A stretch of DNA of 51,064 bases from Porphyromonas levii DSM 23370 (GCF_000379925.1 NZ_KB904227.1:1-51064); one strand, 5' to 3'; positions 7,939-17,684 are shown, numbered from the stretch's first letter. Notes: generated by a model not told the origin, from the letters alone. Translations and numbers: made by a program.

Positions 7939-8388
7939 CTAATGATCTTGTAGAAACGTCTCGAAGGTGTTGTCATCATAATAGACAATAATCTTTGTAA
8001 TCTTTCGCTCCTTAATCTTAGTTTCTTTGGGGAGCGGATTCTCGACCTTTATTTCATTAGCTTGGGGTTGCTTTTGAATATCAAACAAAGGCAAACCTAA
8101 GCCATAGAGTGTCGAATTAGGTGAAGGTGAATTAGCCTGTTCGAATGAAATGGCTATAGTCATCTCTCCCACTCCTGTTCGTATCCACTCTTCATTAAAA
8201 CTAGGAAAGGCATTTAGAATTTGAGACATTACCATTGCACTGATATCATTCCTGCCTTTGATTACGTGATTGAGTGTAGACGTCTTAATTCCAGTTTTTA
8301 GAGAGAAGTCAGCTTGTGATAGCCCCTCCTTAATTATTAGCTGCTCAAGCCTCTTTCCTTGCTCCATTAATTTCTCCTCTTTTACCAT
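7939..8388 (-). CDS. XRE-family helix-turn-helix regulator
   Basis: This 149-residue protein carries an XRE-type helix-turn-helix at about 12-62: GLSQADFSLKTGIKTSTLNHV, then KGRNDIS. FNEEWIRTGVGEM follows, a phrase usual in Bacteroidota phage-repressor-like regulators. The C-terminal 20 residues (ITKIIVYYDDNTFETFLQD) match the short conserved tail of this group. It should bind DNA as a dimer; its targets are unknown. It stands alone, with a long AT-rich region upstream that has a TGTATACA palindrome at 8422-8429, a possible self-control site. An internal ATG 8 codons in is an alternative start. Confidence 0.82.
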   Translation of the reverse strand: MVKEEKLMEQGKRLEQLIIKEGLSQADFSLKTGIKTSTLNHVIKGRNDISAMVMSQILNAFPSFNEEWIRTGVGEMTIAISFEQANSPSPNSTLYGLGLPLFDIQKQPQANEIKVENPLPKETKIKERKITKIIVYYDDNTFETFLQDH

Positions 8389-9602
8389 CTTTTCTTAGCT
8401 ACTTAGCATGTAAATTTTGTTTGTATACATACATTCACATGGAGGTACATTATACATACATCTTATATCCACACAAATATACACAAAATATCCAATTAAT
8501 ATGATGATTAGCTTTGTACAACACCTAAATACTATGTATACTAATTACTTCTGTTAGAAATATTATAGATTAAAAGATGTAATATACTGTTCATATAGAG
8601 ATTAGTTAGTCACCAATATCTATATATAGCAAACTTTGCATAAATCATATAGGATTACCCTACTCTGCCTTAAAATACGTATAGGATAGTATATATTATC
8701 AAAAGAAAACCAGATAGTTACAATGCAAAGAATACGAGTTCACAAAATGAATAACGCTTGATATTTGCATTTATTATTGTTTCGAAATTGCTAGAATCCA
8801 TATATATACCGAAGCTAGAGGTGTGAATTTATCGTGTGTATATCATATATATCATAAATTAGTTATGTGTATAAATTATATATGGATAGATAATTCACAT
8901 GGTAAATAGATACACAATGTGAATTTATAATGGCTTCTAAAGTCACTAGAAACGGGTAGTTTTGGATTTCGAGAATATAGGGAAATATTCATCTAAGCCA
9001 TTCTAGTAAATTTTGATCTTAGTAATGAGGTGTGTCAGAAGTATATGGATTAACAACCTGAAGGTATCCTTATTTTCAGAAATATGATTAGTGCCACCAA
9101 GTCCTTGCCTGAGCAAAGAAAGTCCCTCCCCAGAGAGACTCCAGTTTCTCCTTAGAAAAACTCCAGTCCCTCCCGGGAGGGAATCAAGCCGGTCTCCATA
9201 GAGACTAAAACCACGATGGATAATGGAAGTAACGAGACTAGGGACTAATAAAGGTACAATAGTAGACTATATAAACTTGATGACACTTTTGCACAAAAGC
9301 AAACTATGGCGTTGCTTACGGTATTCAGGCATGGTCATGTACTATACATTACGAATTCCCTCAATATTATACTATATCTCTCCAGATATTAGGTAGCTAT
9401 CGCTTATTTTACTAATATGCAACATGAAGAGTATGCTGATATACTTAATGGTATCCATTCCATACAAAGACACGGTGCTAACTGACCTATTACAATGACA
9501 GACGCTAATAGGACGACACCCACCCATATTTATGAGGATTGCTGAGAAATGGCTAACTTTGCAGATATTGGGTATGGTAGGGAAATATTAGAATTTAGTA
9601 AG
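8389..9602. other. Long divergent gap upstream of XRE and dxs genes
   Basis: About 1.2 kb without a convincing gene. The first 600 bases are very AT-rich, with small palindromes: TGTATACA at 8422-8429, and AATTCACAT (8892-8900) facing ATGTGAATT (8917-8925). The motif ATTCACATGG occurs both near 8431 and near 8893. Array B of 22-bp palindromes lies at 9121-9208. A 22-codon reading frame at 9417-9485 was seen but has no support as a gene. No tRNA, tmRNA or other recognised RNA was found. Confidence 0.55.
9121..9208. repeat. Array B: four tandem 22-bp palindromic units (GC-rich type)
   Basis: The units are 9121-9142, 9143-9164, 9165-9186 and 9187-9208. The third is the best palindrome (AGTCCCTCCCGGGAGGGAAT, 9 of 10 pairs). 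The first is close to unit 6190-6211 of array A. The second is the AT-richer variant starting AGTTTCTC. The fourth is degenerate (5 of 10). The array lies about 390 bases upstream of dxs, in the divergent gap. Confidence 0.85.
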
Positions 9603-11513
9603 ATGAGTAGTTATAAAAGTTACTCTTTATTGGATAAAATCAATTCGCCCAAGGACGTAAAACAGCTCTCAATCCAGGAGTTGCCTACGTTGTGCGAGGA
9701 GATACGAGGATTTCTTTTGGAGAGCTTGAGCAAAGTACCAGGGCACCTAGGTGCCAACTTTGGTGTTGTGGAGTTTACAGTAGCGTTGCATTATGTCTTT
9801 GATCTGCCAAATGATGAGATAGTTTGGGATGTTGGGCACCAGTCCTATGTCCACAAGATTCTCACAGGGCGTCGCAAGGACTTTGGAAATCTGCGTCAAT
9901 GGGGCGGTATTAGTGGTTTTACCCATCCCAATGAGAGCGAATATGATTCTTTTGTCTCAGGTCATGCCTCCAATGCTATTTCTGCGGCATTGGGTATTGC
10001 TGTGGGAAGTAAACTTCAGAACCTCAATAAGAGTGTAATCGCAGTTATTGGCGATGGAGCAATGACTGGTGGATTGGCATTTGAGGGGCTTAATAATGCT
10101 TCTTCTCAGCCCAATGATCTCTTGATAGTACTCAACGACAACCACATAGGGATTGACCCTATTACTGGAGGGCTAAGTAAGTACTTAGTAAAAGTAAGTA
10201 CTAGTAAGGTCTACAACTACATTAGGCACAAAGGCTATCAGGGTCTCAAGAGATTGAAACTTATCGATGAGAGGAGGAAACGTAACCTTACAAGGTTTAA
10301 TAATAGCCTCAAAGCGTTGATCAATGATGATAAGAATCTCTTTGAAGGGTTCAGTATCCGCTACTTCGGTCCCACAGATGGGCACGATGTAGTAGAGCTT
10401 GTTAGTACTCTGCGGAGTATTAAGGACTTCGAGGGACCAAAGCTTCTTCATATCAAAACGGTCAAGGGAAAGGGCTACGCACCTGCCGAAGAGAGCGCAG
10501 TGGTATGGCATGCCCCAGGGTTGTTCGATCCCGTAACGGGAAAATTGAAGGTAACTCCAGAGCTCCCTGATAGTCCCCTCAAATATCAAGAGATATTTGG
10601 CAAGACTCTCTTAGAATTAGCTGAGTTGGATCCTAAAGTAGTAGGAGTTACTCCAGCAATGATATCTGGTAGCTCGTTCAACTTCATGCAGGAGCGCTAT
10701 CCCAATAGGGTATTTGATGTAGGTATTGCCGAAGGTCATGCAGTAACCTTCTCTGCAGGATTGGCAAGAAAAGGAATGATTCCTTTCTGTAATATCTACT
10801 CTAGCTTTTTGCAGCGGGGCTACGATCAAGTCATCCACGATGTGGCGATGCAGGCAGCACCGGTGATTTTGTGCTTAGATCGTGCAGGACTAGTTGGAGA
10901 AGACGGTATGACTCATCATGGGGTATACGATATTGCCTATCTACGCACGGTACCAGGGTTGACCATCATGTCGCCAATCGACGAAAGTGAGCTTCGCCTG
11001 ATGATGTATACCGCTTATAAGCATCATAGTGAAGGACCATTTGTTATCAGATTCCCTAGAGGTAAGGGCACTTGTGGTGATTGGCATGTCCCATTTGAAG
11101 AACTACCATTAGGGAAGTCGCAAGTCTTGAGAGAAGGAGAAAAGGTAGTATTTGTCTCCTATGGTCCTATTGGTAGCACTGTTGCTACTGCTATAGATGG
11201 GCTTAAGAGTGAGGGTTATAATCCTGGACACATCAACCTACGATTTGTGAAGCCACTAGACGGTGAAATTCTCCAGCGAATTGCATGCGAGTATCAGCAT
11301 ATTATCACCATTGAAGATGGCTCTATAGCTGGAGGTGTGGGAAGTGCACTTCTAGAGTATTACTCAGATCATCACCTATCTATTCCTCTGACGAGGATAG
11401 GTGTTTCAGACCATTTTGTCAAGCAAGGGGCAGTATCCCTTCAGCATGCTTATGAGGGGATGGATGCTGAGTCGATCATAAATAAGGCGAAGGAGGTGTA
11501 TCGAACCCTATGA
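9603..11513 (+). CDS. dxs: 1-deoxy-D-xylulose-5-phosphate synthase
   Basis: DXS joins pyruvate and glyceraldehyde 3-phosphate with thiamin diphosphate (TPP), the first step of the MEP isoprenoid pathway, in the cytoplasm. The 636-residue form begins MSSYKSYSLLDKINSP, which is where family members normally begin. Visible motifs include VWDVGHQSYVHKILTGRR, SGHASNAISAALG, the TPP-binding IGDGAMTGG...NDN and LDRAGLVGEDGMTHHG. An in-frame ATG at 9549 would add 18 residues, but a -7-like TAACTTTG lies inside that extension (9554-9561), which favours 9603. The stop overlaps the trkA start by 4 bases (ATGA). A TPP-using enzyme in a window with a thiamin operon is a noteworthy but probably chance neighbour. 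Confidence 0.95.
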   Translation: MSSYKSYSLLDKINSPKDVKQLSIQELPTLCEEIRGFLLESLSKVPGHLGANFGVVEFTVALHYVFDLPNDEIVWDVGHQSYVHKILTGRRKDFGNLRQWGGISGFTHPNESEYDSFVSGHASNAISAALGIAVGSKLQNLNKSVIAVIGDGAMTGGLAFEGLNNASSQPNDLLIVLNDNHIGIDPITGGLSKYLVKVSTSKVYNYIRHKGYQGLKRLKLIDERRKRNLTRFNNSLKALINDDKNLFEGFSIRYFGPTDGHDVVELVSTLRSIKDFEGPKLLHIKTVKGKGYAPAEESAVVWHAPGLFDPVTGKLKVTPELPDSPLKYQEIFGKTLLELAELDPKVVGVTPAMISGSSFNFMQERYPNRVFDVGIAEGHAVTFSAGLARKGMIPFCNIYSSFLQRGYDQVIHDVAMQAAPVILCLDRAGLVGEDGMTHHGVYDIAYLRTVPGLTIMSPIDESELRLMMYTAYKHHSEGPFVIRFPRGKGTCGDWHVPFEELPLGKSQVLREGEKVVFVSYGPIGSTVATAIDGLKSEGYNPGHINLRFVKPLDGEILQRIACEYQHIITIEDGSIAGGVGSALLEYYSDHHLSIPLTRIGVSDHFVKQGAVSLQHAYEGMDAESIINKAKEVYRTL

Positions 11514-12853
11514 GAATATTTATAGTAGGTGCTGGGGAAGTGGGAACCCACCTAGCTGAGATGCTATCGCATGAGCAGCACGATATCATACTACTGGATT
11601 CCAATCCAGACAACCTCGAGTTTGCTTACGATAATAGGCTAGAGATCATGCCCTATGTAGGCTCTCCTACGTCATTCAAAGATCTGAAAGATGCAGGAGC
11701 GGATAGAGCCGATCTCTTTATCGCAGTTACGCCTGAAGAGAGTGGTAATATTGTCGCTTGTAATATTGCGACCCAAATGGGTGCGAAGAAGGCACTTGCA
11801 CGCATCAATAGCAGTGAGTATTTGATGCCTCAATATCGAGGACACTTTACCGCACTGGGGATTGATGATATGCTCTATCCTGAAGAGCTTGCAGCTGCGG
11901 AGATAGTCAGTAGTCTGAGTCTCCCTTGGGCTAAGCAGTATTGGAAAATATTCAATAATAAGCTCGCTCTCGTGGCAACACGGGTTATTAAGGGCTCTCC
12001 TCTACTAGGTAAGGAATTGATGGAGCTATCAGATCTCTCTGAAAAAGTCCTGCATATCCTTGCTATCGTGCGGGACAATCATACTATTATCCCTCGTGGC
12101 CACGATACTATAGAGGAGAATGATATCCTCTATGTAGCCGCTAAACCACAAGACCTTGAGAGTGTGCGTCAATTCTGTGGGCAACAGAAGTTGGAAGTAC
12201 ACCGTGTGATTATCATGGGAGGTAGTCGTATAGCTATCAAGACGGCACAAGCCCTACCCGATGACCTAAATATTAAGATCATCGAGAGTGACTATGAAAA
12301 GTGTATGCGTCTCTCCGAGATGGTACCTGAAAATACCCTTGTGATACATGGCGATAGTAGGGATCCCGACCTGCTTATCAATGAGGGAATAAAAAAGACA
12401 GAGGCTTTTCTAGCTCTTACGAGTTCGTCTGAGAGCAATATGCTTGCTACTCTCAATGCCAAGCGTCTAGGAGTGCCTATTTCCGTTTGTCAGATAGAGA
12501 ATCTTGACTATATTGACATCGCGAATGAAATGAAGATAGGCAACCTTATCAATAAGAAGCTATTGGCGGCCTCAGCAATTTTCCGTTACCTCCTCAATAT
12601 CGACATCTCCAGTGCTAAGACACTGGCGATAGGTCAAGGAGAAGTATTAGAGATTAAGGTGAGGGAAAATTCATTGGTCACCAAACGTCCTGTGGTGGAA
12701 CTCGAGATACCATCAGGGATTACCTTTGGAGGTATCTTACGTAATAATGAGGTACTGCTAGTAGAGGGTAAGACACAGATTAATGCGGGAGATATGGTAA
12801 TGGTATTCTCTCACAATGCCTCTGTGAATGACCTCAATAAACTCTTTGGATAA
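11510..12853 (+). CDS. trkA: Trk potassium transporter regulatory subunit TrkA
   Basis: This 447-residue peripheral protein gates the TrkH potassium channel on the inner face of the membrane. It has two RCK units. Each has a Rossmann NAD-binding half (the first at residue 1, IFIVGAGEVGTHLAEML; the second near 232, RVIIMGGSRIAIKTAQAL) and a TrkA-C half. The second glycine motif is degenerate (GGSRIA), which is common in TrkA. It overlaps dxs by 4 bases and is followed by trkH after 27 bases, so the three are probably co-transcribed. Confidence 0.95.
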   Translation: MRIFIVGAGEVGTHLAEMLSHEQHDIILLDSNPDNLEFAYDNRLEIMPYVGSPTSFKDLKDAGADRADLFIAVTPEESGNIVACNIATQMGAKKALARINSSEYLMPQYRGHFTALGIDDMLYPEELAAAEIVSSLSLPWAKQYWKIFNNKLALVATRVIKGSPLLGKELMELSDLSEKVLHILAIVRDNHTIIPRGHDTIEENDILYVAAKPQDLESVRQFCGQQKLEVHRVIIMGGSRIAIKTAQALPDDLNIKIIESDYEKCMRLSEMVPENTLVIHGDSRDPDLLINEGIKKTEAFLALTSSSESNMLATLNAKRLGVPISVCQIENLDYIDIANEMKIGNLINKKLLAASAIFRYLLNIDISSAKTLAIGQGEVLEIKVRENSLVTKRPVVELEIPSGITFGGILRNNEVLLVEGKTQINAGDMVMVFSHNASVNDLNKLFG

Positions 12854-12880
12854 AGACAAGTAGTATAATCATCTATTGCT

Positions 12881-14377
12881 ATGCTATTCTTAGTACATTC
12901 AGAATACGAGACCAAGAGAGGCTTCAATTATAAGTTTGTCCTTATGGTTCTTGGATTGCTTTGTCTATTTCAAGTAATATTCCTAGGGATTTCGGCAGGG
13001 GTGTCTCTTTACTACGGAGATAGCGGATTACACTCCCTTCTCTATACCATGGGGCTTGATGTGGTTATTGGAGCCACGTTATTCCTCTTAGGCAAGGGAC
13101 ATACAGAATACGATACAGGGCGGCGTGAAGGTATGGTTACCGTCTCGCTTAGCTGGCTTGTCATGTCTTTATTGGGGATGATGCCCTATTGGTTAGGAGG
13201 CTTTATCCCCAATTTCTCGGAAGCGTATTTCGAGGCTATGTCGGGCTTTTCTACTACAGGAAGTACCATTCTTAACGACATTGAGTCCCTACCCCGCAGT
13301 ATCCTATTTTGGAGAAGTGTTACCCAGTGGATTGGGGGTATTGGTATTATTGTCTTCCTTGTAGCTCTAGTGCCCTTTACTGGGGAAAATGCCTCTGTAG
13401 TATTCGACCACGAGACTACGGGAATCACCCACGATCGCTTTGTACCTAGGATAGGTGTAATGGCCAAGTGGATTACCCTTATCTATGTGGTACTATCTAT
13501 TATATGTGCCCTATTGTTGTGGGCAGGACCTCTTTCCCTATACGATGCGGTGTGCCATGCTGCTACATGTATCAGCACAGGAGGTTTTTCTACTTACAAT
13601 GCTTCTATAGCTGATATAGACTCTGTTTACACCAATTTTATACTCACCGTCTTTATGTTTATTGGGGCTACGAGCTTTACACTCATTTACTTTGCTATTG
13701 TACGCAAAGAACCCAAAAGACTATTTCACGATGCTGAGTACAGGTGGTTTGCTTCCACTATAGTTGTTGTTACGCTCTTTACTGCTATTTGGCTATATGC
13801 TAATGGCATTTACATTTCGTTTTGGAAAGCACTCCTACATTCATTATTCCAAGTCGTAAGTTTGATAACTACTACGGGCTATGTTATCCAAGACTACAAC
13901 TTCTGGGGTGGTTCCTTTTGGGTTGTTGCCCTATTCCTTATGTTTGTTGCAGGGTGCTCTGGCTCCACGAGCGGAGGGCTCAAGATGATTCGCTTCAATA
14001 TCCTATCACGTAACCTACTCAATGAGTTCAAAAGGCGTACTCATCCGCAAGCTATTGTTCCTCTTAGGTATAATGGTACATTCATCAAAGAGAAGGTGGT
14101 CAATCAGGTATATAATTTTCTATACGCCTATCTCACTATAATATTGATTGCGACCTTTTCTGTTACACTTGAGGGATATTCCTTCACCGACGCAGTATCG
14201 GCATCTATAGCTTGTATCTCCAATTCAGGACCAGGGCTTAGCGCTTTTGGTCCTATGGCGAACTTCTCTACTCTTAGCGACTTCAATACATTCCTTATGA
14301 GTTTTCTGATGTTGACGGGGCGTTTGGAGATCTTTACCGTACTAACCCTACTCCATCGGAGTTTTTGGCGAAATTAA
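12881..14377 (+). CDS. trkH: Trk potassium uptake channel TrkH
   Basis: A 498-residue integral membrane protein that forms the potassium pore. All four selectivity-filter loops of the SKT family can be seen in order: SGFSTTGSTI (about 120), CISTGGFSTYN (about 231), LITTTGYVI (about 330) and CISNSGPGLSAFGP (about 447). The conserved GCSGSTSGGLKM segment follows the third loop. About ten hydrophobic helices alternate with these loops. It works with TrkA just upstream. Confidence 0.95.
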   Translation: MLFLVHSEYETKRGFNYKFVLMVLGLLCLFQVIFLGISAGVSLYYGDSGLHSLLYTMGLDVVIGATLFLLGKGHTEYDTGRREGMVTVSLSWLVMSLLGMMPYWLGGFIPNFSEAYFEAMSGFSTTGSTILNDIESLPRSILFWRSVTQWIGGIGIIVFLVALVPFTGENASVVFDHETTGITHDRFVPRIGVMAKWITLIYVVLSIICALLLWAGPLSLYDAVCHAATCISTGGFSTYNASIADIDSVYTNFILTVFMFIGATSFTLIYFAIVRKEPKRLFHDAEYRWFASTIVVVTLFTAIWLYANGIYISFWKALLHSLFQVVSLITTTGYVIQDYNFWGGSFWVVALFLMFVAGCSGSTSGGLKMIRFNILSRNLLNEFKRRTHPQAIVPLRYNGTFIKEKVVNQVYNFLYAYLTIILIATFSVTLEGYSFTDAVSASIACISNSGPGLSAFGPMANFSTLSDFNTFLMSFLMLTGRLEIFTVLTLLHRSFWRN

Positions 14378-14402
14378 TCACACTTAAAATACATATATCA
14401 CT

Positions 14403-15053
14403 ATGGACATGCATATCGAAGACATCCGAAGGGATTACAAGGTGGGAAGCCTTTCTCGCAAGGACATGCCTGCCAATCCTATACAAAAGATGGAAGAGTG
14501 GCTACAAGAGGCTATCGACCACAAGGTCATAGAGCCAACTGCTATTGTAGTCACCACTTCAACCCCAGATGGTCACCCTTCATCCCGTACGGTGCTGATA
14601 AAGGAGATTAACGAAGGTAAAATCATCTTCTATAGTAATTATGATAGCCGTAAAGGCAGGCAAATCAAAGCTAATCCCCATGTATCGGTTACATTCTTAT
14701 GGCATCAGCTGGAACGACAGATACATGTAGAGGGTATTTGTAAGCACGTGGCACCTGAGGTAAGCGATGCCTACTTTGATAAGCGCCCCTATAAGAGCCG
14801 TGTAGGAGCTAGAATCTCCCCTCAGAGTCAGCCTATCCCAAGCAGGGCTTTCATCGTTACAGAGTTTGCAAAGGAGAGCCTCAAGTACACTGGTACTTTT
14901 AGAAAGGTACCTCGGCCTGACAATTGGGGTGGTTTTGAGGTAACCCCTTCTAGAATAGAGTTTTGGCAAGGCAGGGAGAGCCGATTGCATGATCGTTTCT
15001 TGTACGAACTTCAGGAGGATGGCAGCTGGTCGCTCGATCGCCTAGCACCATAA
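14403..15053 (+). CDS. pdxH: Pyridoxamine 5'-phosphate oxidase
   Basis: The 216-residue FMN enzyme oxidises pyridoxine or pyridoxamine 5'-phosphate to pyridoxal 5'-phosphate. Recognisable segments are SSRTVLIKEI, FYSNYDSRKGRQI (FMN phosphate binding), RQIHVEG, YFDKRPYKSRVGARISPQSQ and the C-terminal substrate-binding part WQGRESRLHDRF. The length is normal. It starts 25 bases after trkH and ends before a hairpin terminator. A working enzyme needs oxygen as electron acceptor, which fits an aerotolerant lifestyle better than a strictly anoxic one. Confidence 0.95.
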   Translation: MDMHIEDIRRDYKVGSLSRKDMPANPIQKMEEWLQEAIDHKVIEPTAIVVTTSTPDGHPSSRTVLIKEINEGKIIFYSNYDSRKGRQIKANPHVSVTFLWHQLERQIHVEGICKHVAPEVSDAYFDKRPYKSRVGARISPQSQPIPSRAFIVTEFAKESLKYTGTFRKVPRPDNWGGFEVTPSRIEFWQGRESRLHDRFLYELQEDGSWSLDRLAP

Positions 15054-15078
15054 CTTTCCATATCTTTATCATTATAAT

Positions 15079-15119
15079 ACCCCCTCTTCAGAGTTGGAAT
15101 AATACTCTGGTGAGGGGGT
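15079..15119 (+). terminator. Terminator after pdxH
   Basis: Arms 15079-15094 and 15104-15119 pair at 14 of 16 positions, starting ACCCCCTC and closing on AGAGT, with a 9-base loop. It ends the dxs-trkA-trkH-pdxH unit. There is no long U-tract. Confidence 0.65.
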
Positions 15120-15193
15120 GTTAGGTTAAGCAGGTAGATTTTGGTAATTTTGTGGGAGAAATAGATTTATAAAACTGATTGAGACAGCACATC

Positions 15194-15901
15194 ATGAGAC
15201 TACTACTGATAAGCAATTCAGCCTCACCCGGTGAGACTTACCTTGAGAAACCAGCCGAAGATATTGCAAAATTTCTAGGAGAGGTCAGGGAGAATGTTGT
15301 ATTTATCCCCTTTGCGGGTGTTACTTTCACTTTCGACGCTTATGTGGAGAAGGTTAATAAGGCTTTGGCTCCAGTGGGGGTTAAGGTAAAAGGGGTACAT
15401 ACTTTCCCTGATCCAGTAAAGGCAGTAAAAGAGGCTGGCGCAATCATGGTGGGTGGAGGTAATACATTCCAGCTTACTAAGATGATGCAGGAACAAGGAC
15501 TGATAGAAGCGATCCGTGAAAGAGTATTGGATGGAGCACCTTATGTGGGATGGAGCGCAGGGAGCAATGTGGCTTGCCCAACGATTCGGACAACCAATGA
15601 TATGCCTATCGTAGAGCCTCAGAGCTTCAATGTACTCAACCTTGTACCATTCCAAATAAACCCTCACTATCTTGATAGTCATCCAGAGAACCATGGAGGC
15701 GAGACACGCGAGGTACGTATTCTCGAGTTTATTGAGGCAAATCCAGATATGTATGTGGCTGGACTAAGAGAGGGTTGTCGGTTCCTTGTTGAGGACGGCA
15801 AGCTAGAGCTTATTGGAGATAAGAGCCTTCGCGTATTTAAGAAAGGTGAAGATATCAAAGAGTACGAACCAGGTGCCAATCTTCAGTTCTTAATCAAATA
15901 A
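15194..15901 (+). CDS. pepE: Dipeptidase PepE (peptidase S51)
   Basis: This 235-residue cytoplasmic serine peptidase removes N-terminal aspartate from dipeptides. The S51 pattern is clear: MVGGGNTFQL, the nucleophile motif GWSAGSN (catalytic Ser) and the NPHYLDSHPENHGGETREVR segment. The ATG at 15194 starts exactly at the conserved MRLLLISNSA; a TTG at 15179 is unlikely. A -7-like TAATTTTG at 15145-15152 suggests its own promoter. The next gene starts 6 bases after the stop, so it may head the pepE-DUF1599-DoxX-tpiA operon. Confidence 0.92.
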   Translation: MRLLLISNSASPGETYLEKPAEDIAKFLGEVRENVVFIPFAGVTFTFDAYVEKVNKALAPVGVKVKGVHTFPDPVKAVKEAGAIMVGGGNTFQLTKMMQEQGLIEAIRERVLDGAPYVGWSAGSNVACPTIRTTNDMPIVEPQSFNVLNLVPFQINPHYLDSHPENHGGETREVRILEFIEANPDMYVAGLREGCRFLVEDGKLELIGDKSLRVFKKGEDIKEYEPGANLQFLIK

Positions 15902-15907
15902 GCACTT

Positions 15908-16471
15908 ATGACTGAGTACAAGAGGACAGAAGAGCAGTTTGCCAAGGTTGTAGCTGATTGTCGGCAGCTTTTCGCCAATAAATTTAAGGACTACGGAGCT
16001 TCGTGGCGCGTGATGCGCCCTACCGCCATTACCGATCAGATTTATATCAAAGCACAACGCATTCGTTCTGTTCAGGAGAAGCGTGAAAATAAGGTAGGTG
16101 AAGCTCTCAAGAATGAGTTTATTGGGATTGTGAACTATGCTATCATGGGGATGGTTCAGCTCGAGAAAGGGTATACCAATGCCCCAGAGGAGAATAAAGA
16201 GATACTCCTAGGCTGGTATGATGAGTATGCCGATCGCTCAAAGCAGCTTATGTTCTCCAAAAACCATGACTATGGTGAGGCTTGGCGTAGCATGCGGATC
16301 TCTAGCATTACCGATATTATCTTGCAGAAGATATTTAGGACTAAGCAAATAGAGGATCACCAAGGTGCTACAAAGGTAAGTGAGGGAATAGATGCGAACT
16401 ACCTAGACATGCTTAACTATGCCATATTCGCACTGATTAAGATAAGCGAAGGGACTGATGCAATGGAATAA
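15908..16471 (+). CDS. Tandem DUF1599 protein
   Basis: This 187-residue protein contains the same unit twice. Residues about 9-90 have FKDYGASWRVMRPTAITDQI and NYAIMGMVQLEKG. Residues about 100-183 have KNHDYGEAWRSMRISSITDI and NYAIFALIKISEG. This is the DUF1599 layout of Bacteroidota; the function is not known. Internal duplication suggests each half forms the same small helical fold. It is soluble, with no signal peptide. It overlaps the next gene by 14 bases and belongs to a DUF1599-DoxX-tpiA order that I recall as common in the phylum. Confidence 0.85.
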   Translation: MTEYKRTEEQFAKVVADCRQLFANKFKDYGASWRVMRPTAITDQIYIKAQRIRSVQEKRENKVGEALKNEFIGIVNYAIMGMVQLEKGYTNAPEENKEILLGWYDEYADRSKQLMFSKNHDYGEAWRSMRISSITDIILQKIFRTKQIEDHQGATKVSEGIDANYLDMLNYAIFALIKISEGTDAME

Positions 16472-17684
16472 AAGACAAGTATTTGCCACAGTAGCACAGC
16501 TTATCCTCGGAGCTACCTTTATCTTCTCTGGTTTGGTAAAGAGTATAGATCCTATGGGTACTGCTATCAAGATAGAGGAGTATGTAGCCATCGGTGGTCT
16601 ACACTTCCCATCGTGGTGTTACCTGGGAGCATCTGTTGCGCTCAATTTATTCGAAGCACTCTTAGGAGTCGCGTTTCTTATTGGTTGGAGAAGGCTGATA
16701 ACGAGTTGGGCTGCACTGGTATTGATGTGCTGCATGACATTGCTCACGCTTTACATTTATCTTTTCAAACCAGTAGCTGACTGCGGATGCTTTGGCGATG
16801 CCCTAGTAATTAGCAATGCAGCAACGTTTTGGAAGAATGTAGTGCTGCTGCTACTGGTTGCCTATCTGTTCCGTAACCTAAGCGCATGGCATGAGTGGAC
16901 TAGCACCAGATATGCAGATATACTTATAGGGGTGTCGTCGGTCATTCTATTGCTTTTCAACCTCACAAACATTGTACATGAGCCAATTATAGACTTCCGA
17001 CCCTATACGATTGGGAGCGACCTCATGGAGCTAACCACAACAGGTGGTACCGAAGGAGTGTACATCTATAGCTTCGTGTACGCCAAGGATGGTAAGGAGC
17101 GAACCTTTAGTATGGAGGAGCTTTCGGAGGTAGACTCTACTTGGACTTATGTTCGGGATGAAGTGGAGGTAATAGAGGAGGCGGTACGACCAGCAGGAGC
17201 CGACTTTGTACTAGTCCGTGAGGACGGCAGTAATGCTGTAGAAAGCCTAACGTATAAGGAGGGGCAAGCGATAATCGTGATTAGCCACGACCTGAATACG
17301 GTAGAGCCTCAACTACTACAGAAAATAACACAGAACTGCCCCGAGCCCCTACTCCTCGCAATGGGGAATACAGGCGAGGTATGGAACAAACCTGAATATG
17401 CTCCACTAGAGCAGGAGTTTTCCGAAGTACTTTTCCTAGACAAGACAACAGCCAAGACTGTTGTGCGGAATAATCCAGGAGTACTGATAATAAAGGGAGG
17501 TAGAATAGTCAATAAGATGACTGGTAAGGCTTTTGCGGATAGGATAACCAACCCCGAGTTTAAGAAGGATCCATACCAGATGCCGACCAAGAAGAGTCGG
17601 CTTTTGGAGCTGCTATATGCTTGGGGTGGACTTATCATACTAACCATAGCAATCATATGCTCTAGGTTTTTCAAAGAGAAATAG
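16458..17684 (+). CDS. BT_3928-like DoxX/MauE-type membrane protein
   Basis: The 408-residue protein has four membrane helices in the first 150 residues, with a DoxX/MauE-like opening (GATFIFSGLVKSIDPMGTA) and a CGCFGD motif (about 112) typical of this group. A further helix lies near 160. A soluble thioredoxin-like domain (about 200-380) with no CXXC follows, then a last helix (about 386-404). By analogy with MauE and DoxX it may help with redox or quinone-linked steps in the envelope, but this is not shown. It overlaps DUF1599 by 14 bases and is 36 bases from tpiA, so they are co-expressed. Confidence 0.85.
   Translation: MQWNKRQVFATVAQLILGATFIFSGLVKSIDPMGTAIKIEEYVAIGGLHFPSWCYLGASVALNLFEALLGVAFLIGWRRLITSWAALVLMCCMTLLTLYIYLFKPVADCGCFGDALVISNAATFWKNVVLLLLVAYLFRNLSAWHEWTSTRYADILIGVSSVILLLFNLTNIVHEPIIDFRPYTIGSDLMELTTTGGTEGVYIYSFVYAKDGKERTFSMEELSEVDSTWTYVRDEVEVIEEAVRPAGADFVLVREDGSNAVESLTYKEGQAIIVISHDLNTVEPQLLQKITQNCPEPLLLAMGNTGEVWNKPEYAPLEQEFSEVLFLDKTTAKTVVRNNPGVLIIKGGRIVNKMTGKAFADRITNPEFKKDPYQMPTKKSRLLELLYAWGGLIILTIAIICSRFFKEK

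Noticed and set aside
8389-9120. Non-coding RNA gene in the AT-rich divergent gap
   Set aside because: Only small AT palindromes were found; no known RNA family signature and no terminator.
9417-9485. 22-codon frame upstream of dxs as a leader peptide
   Set aside because: No runs of regulatory codons, no following attenuator hairpin, and it stops well before dxs.
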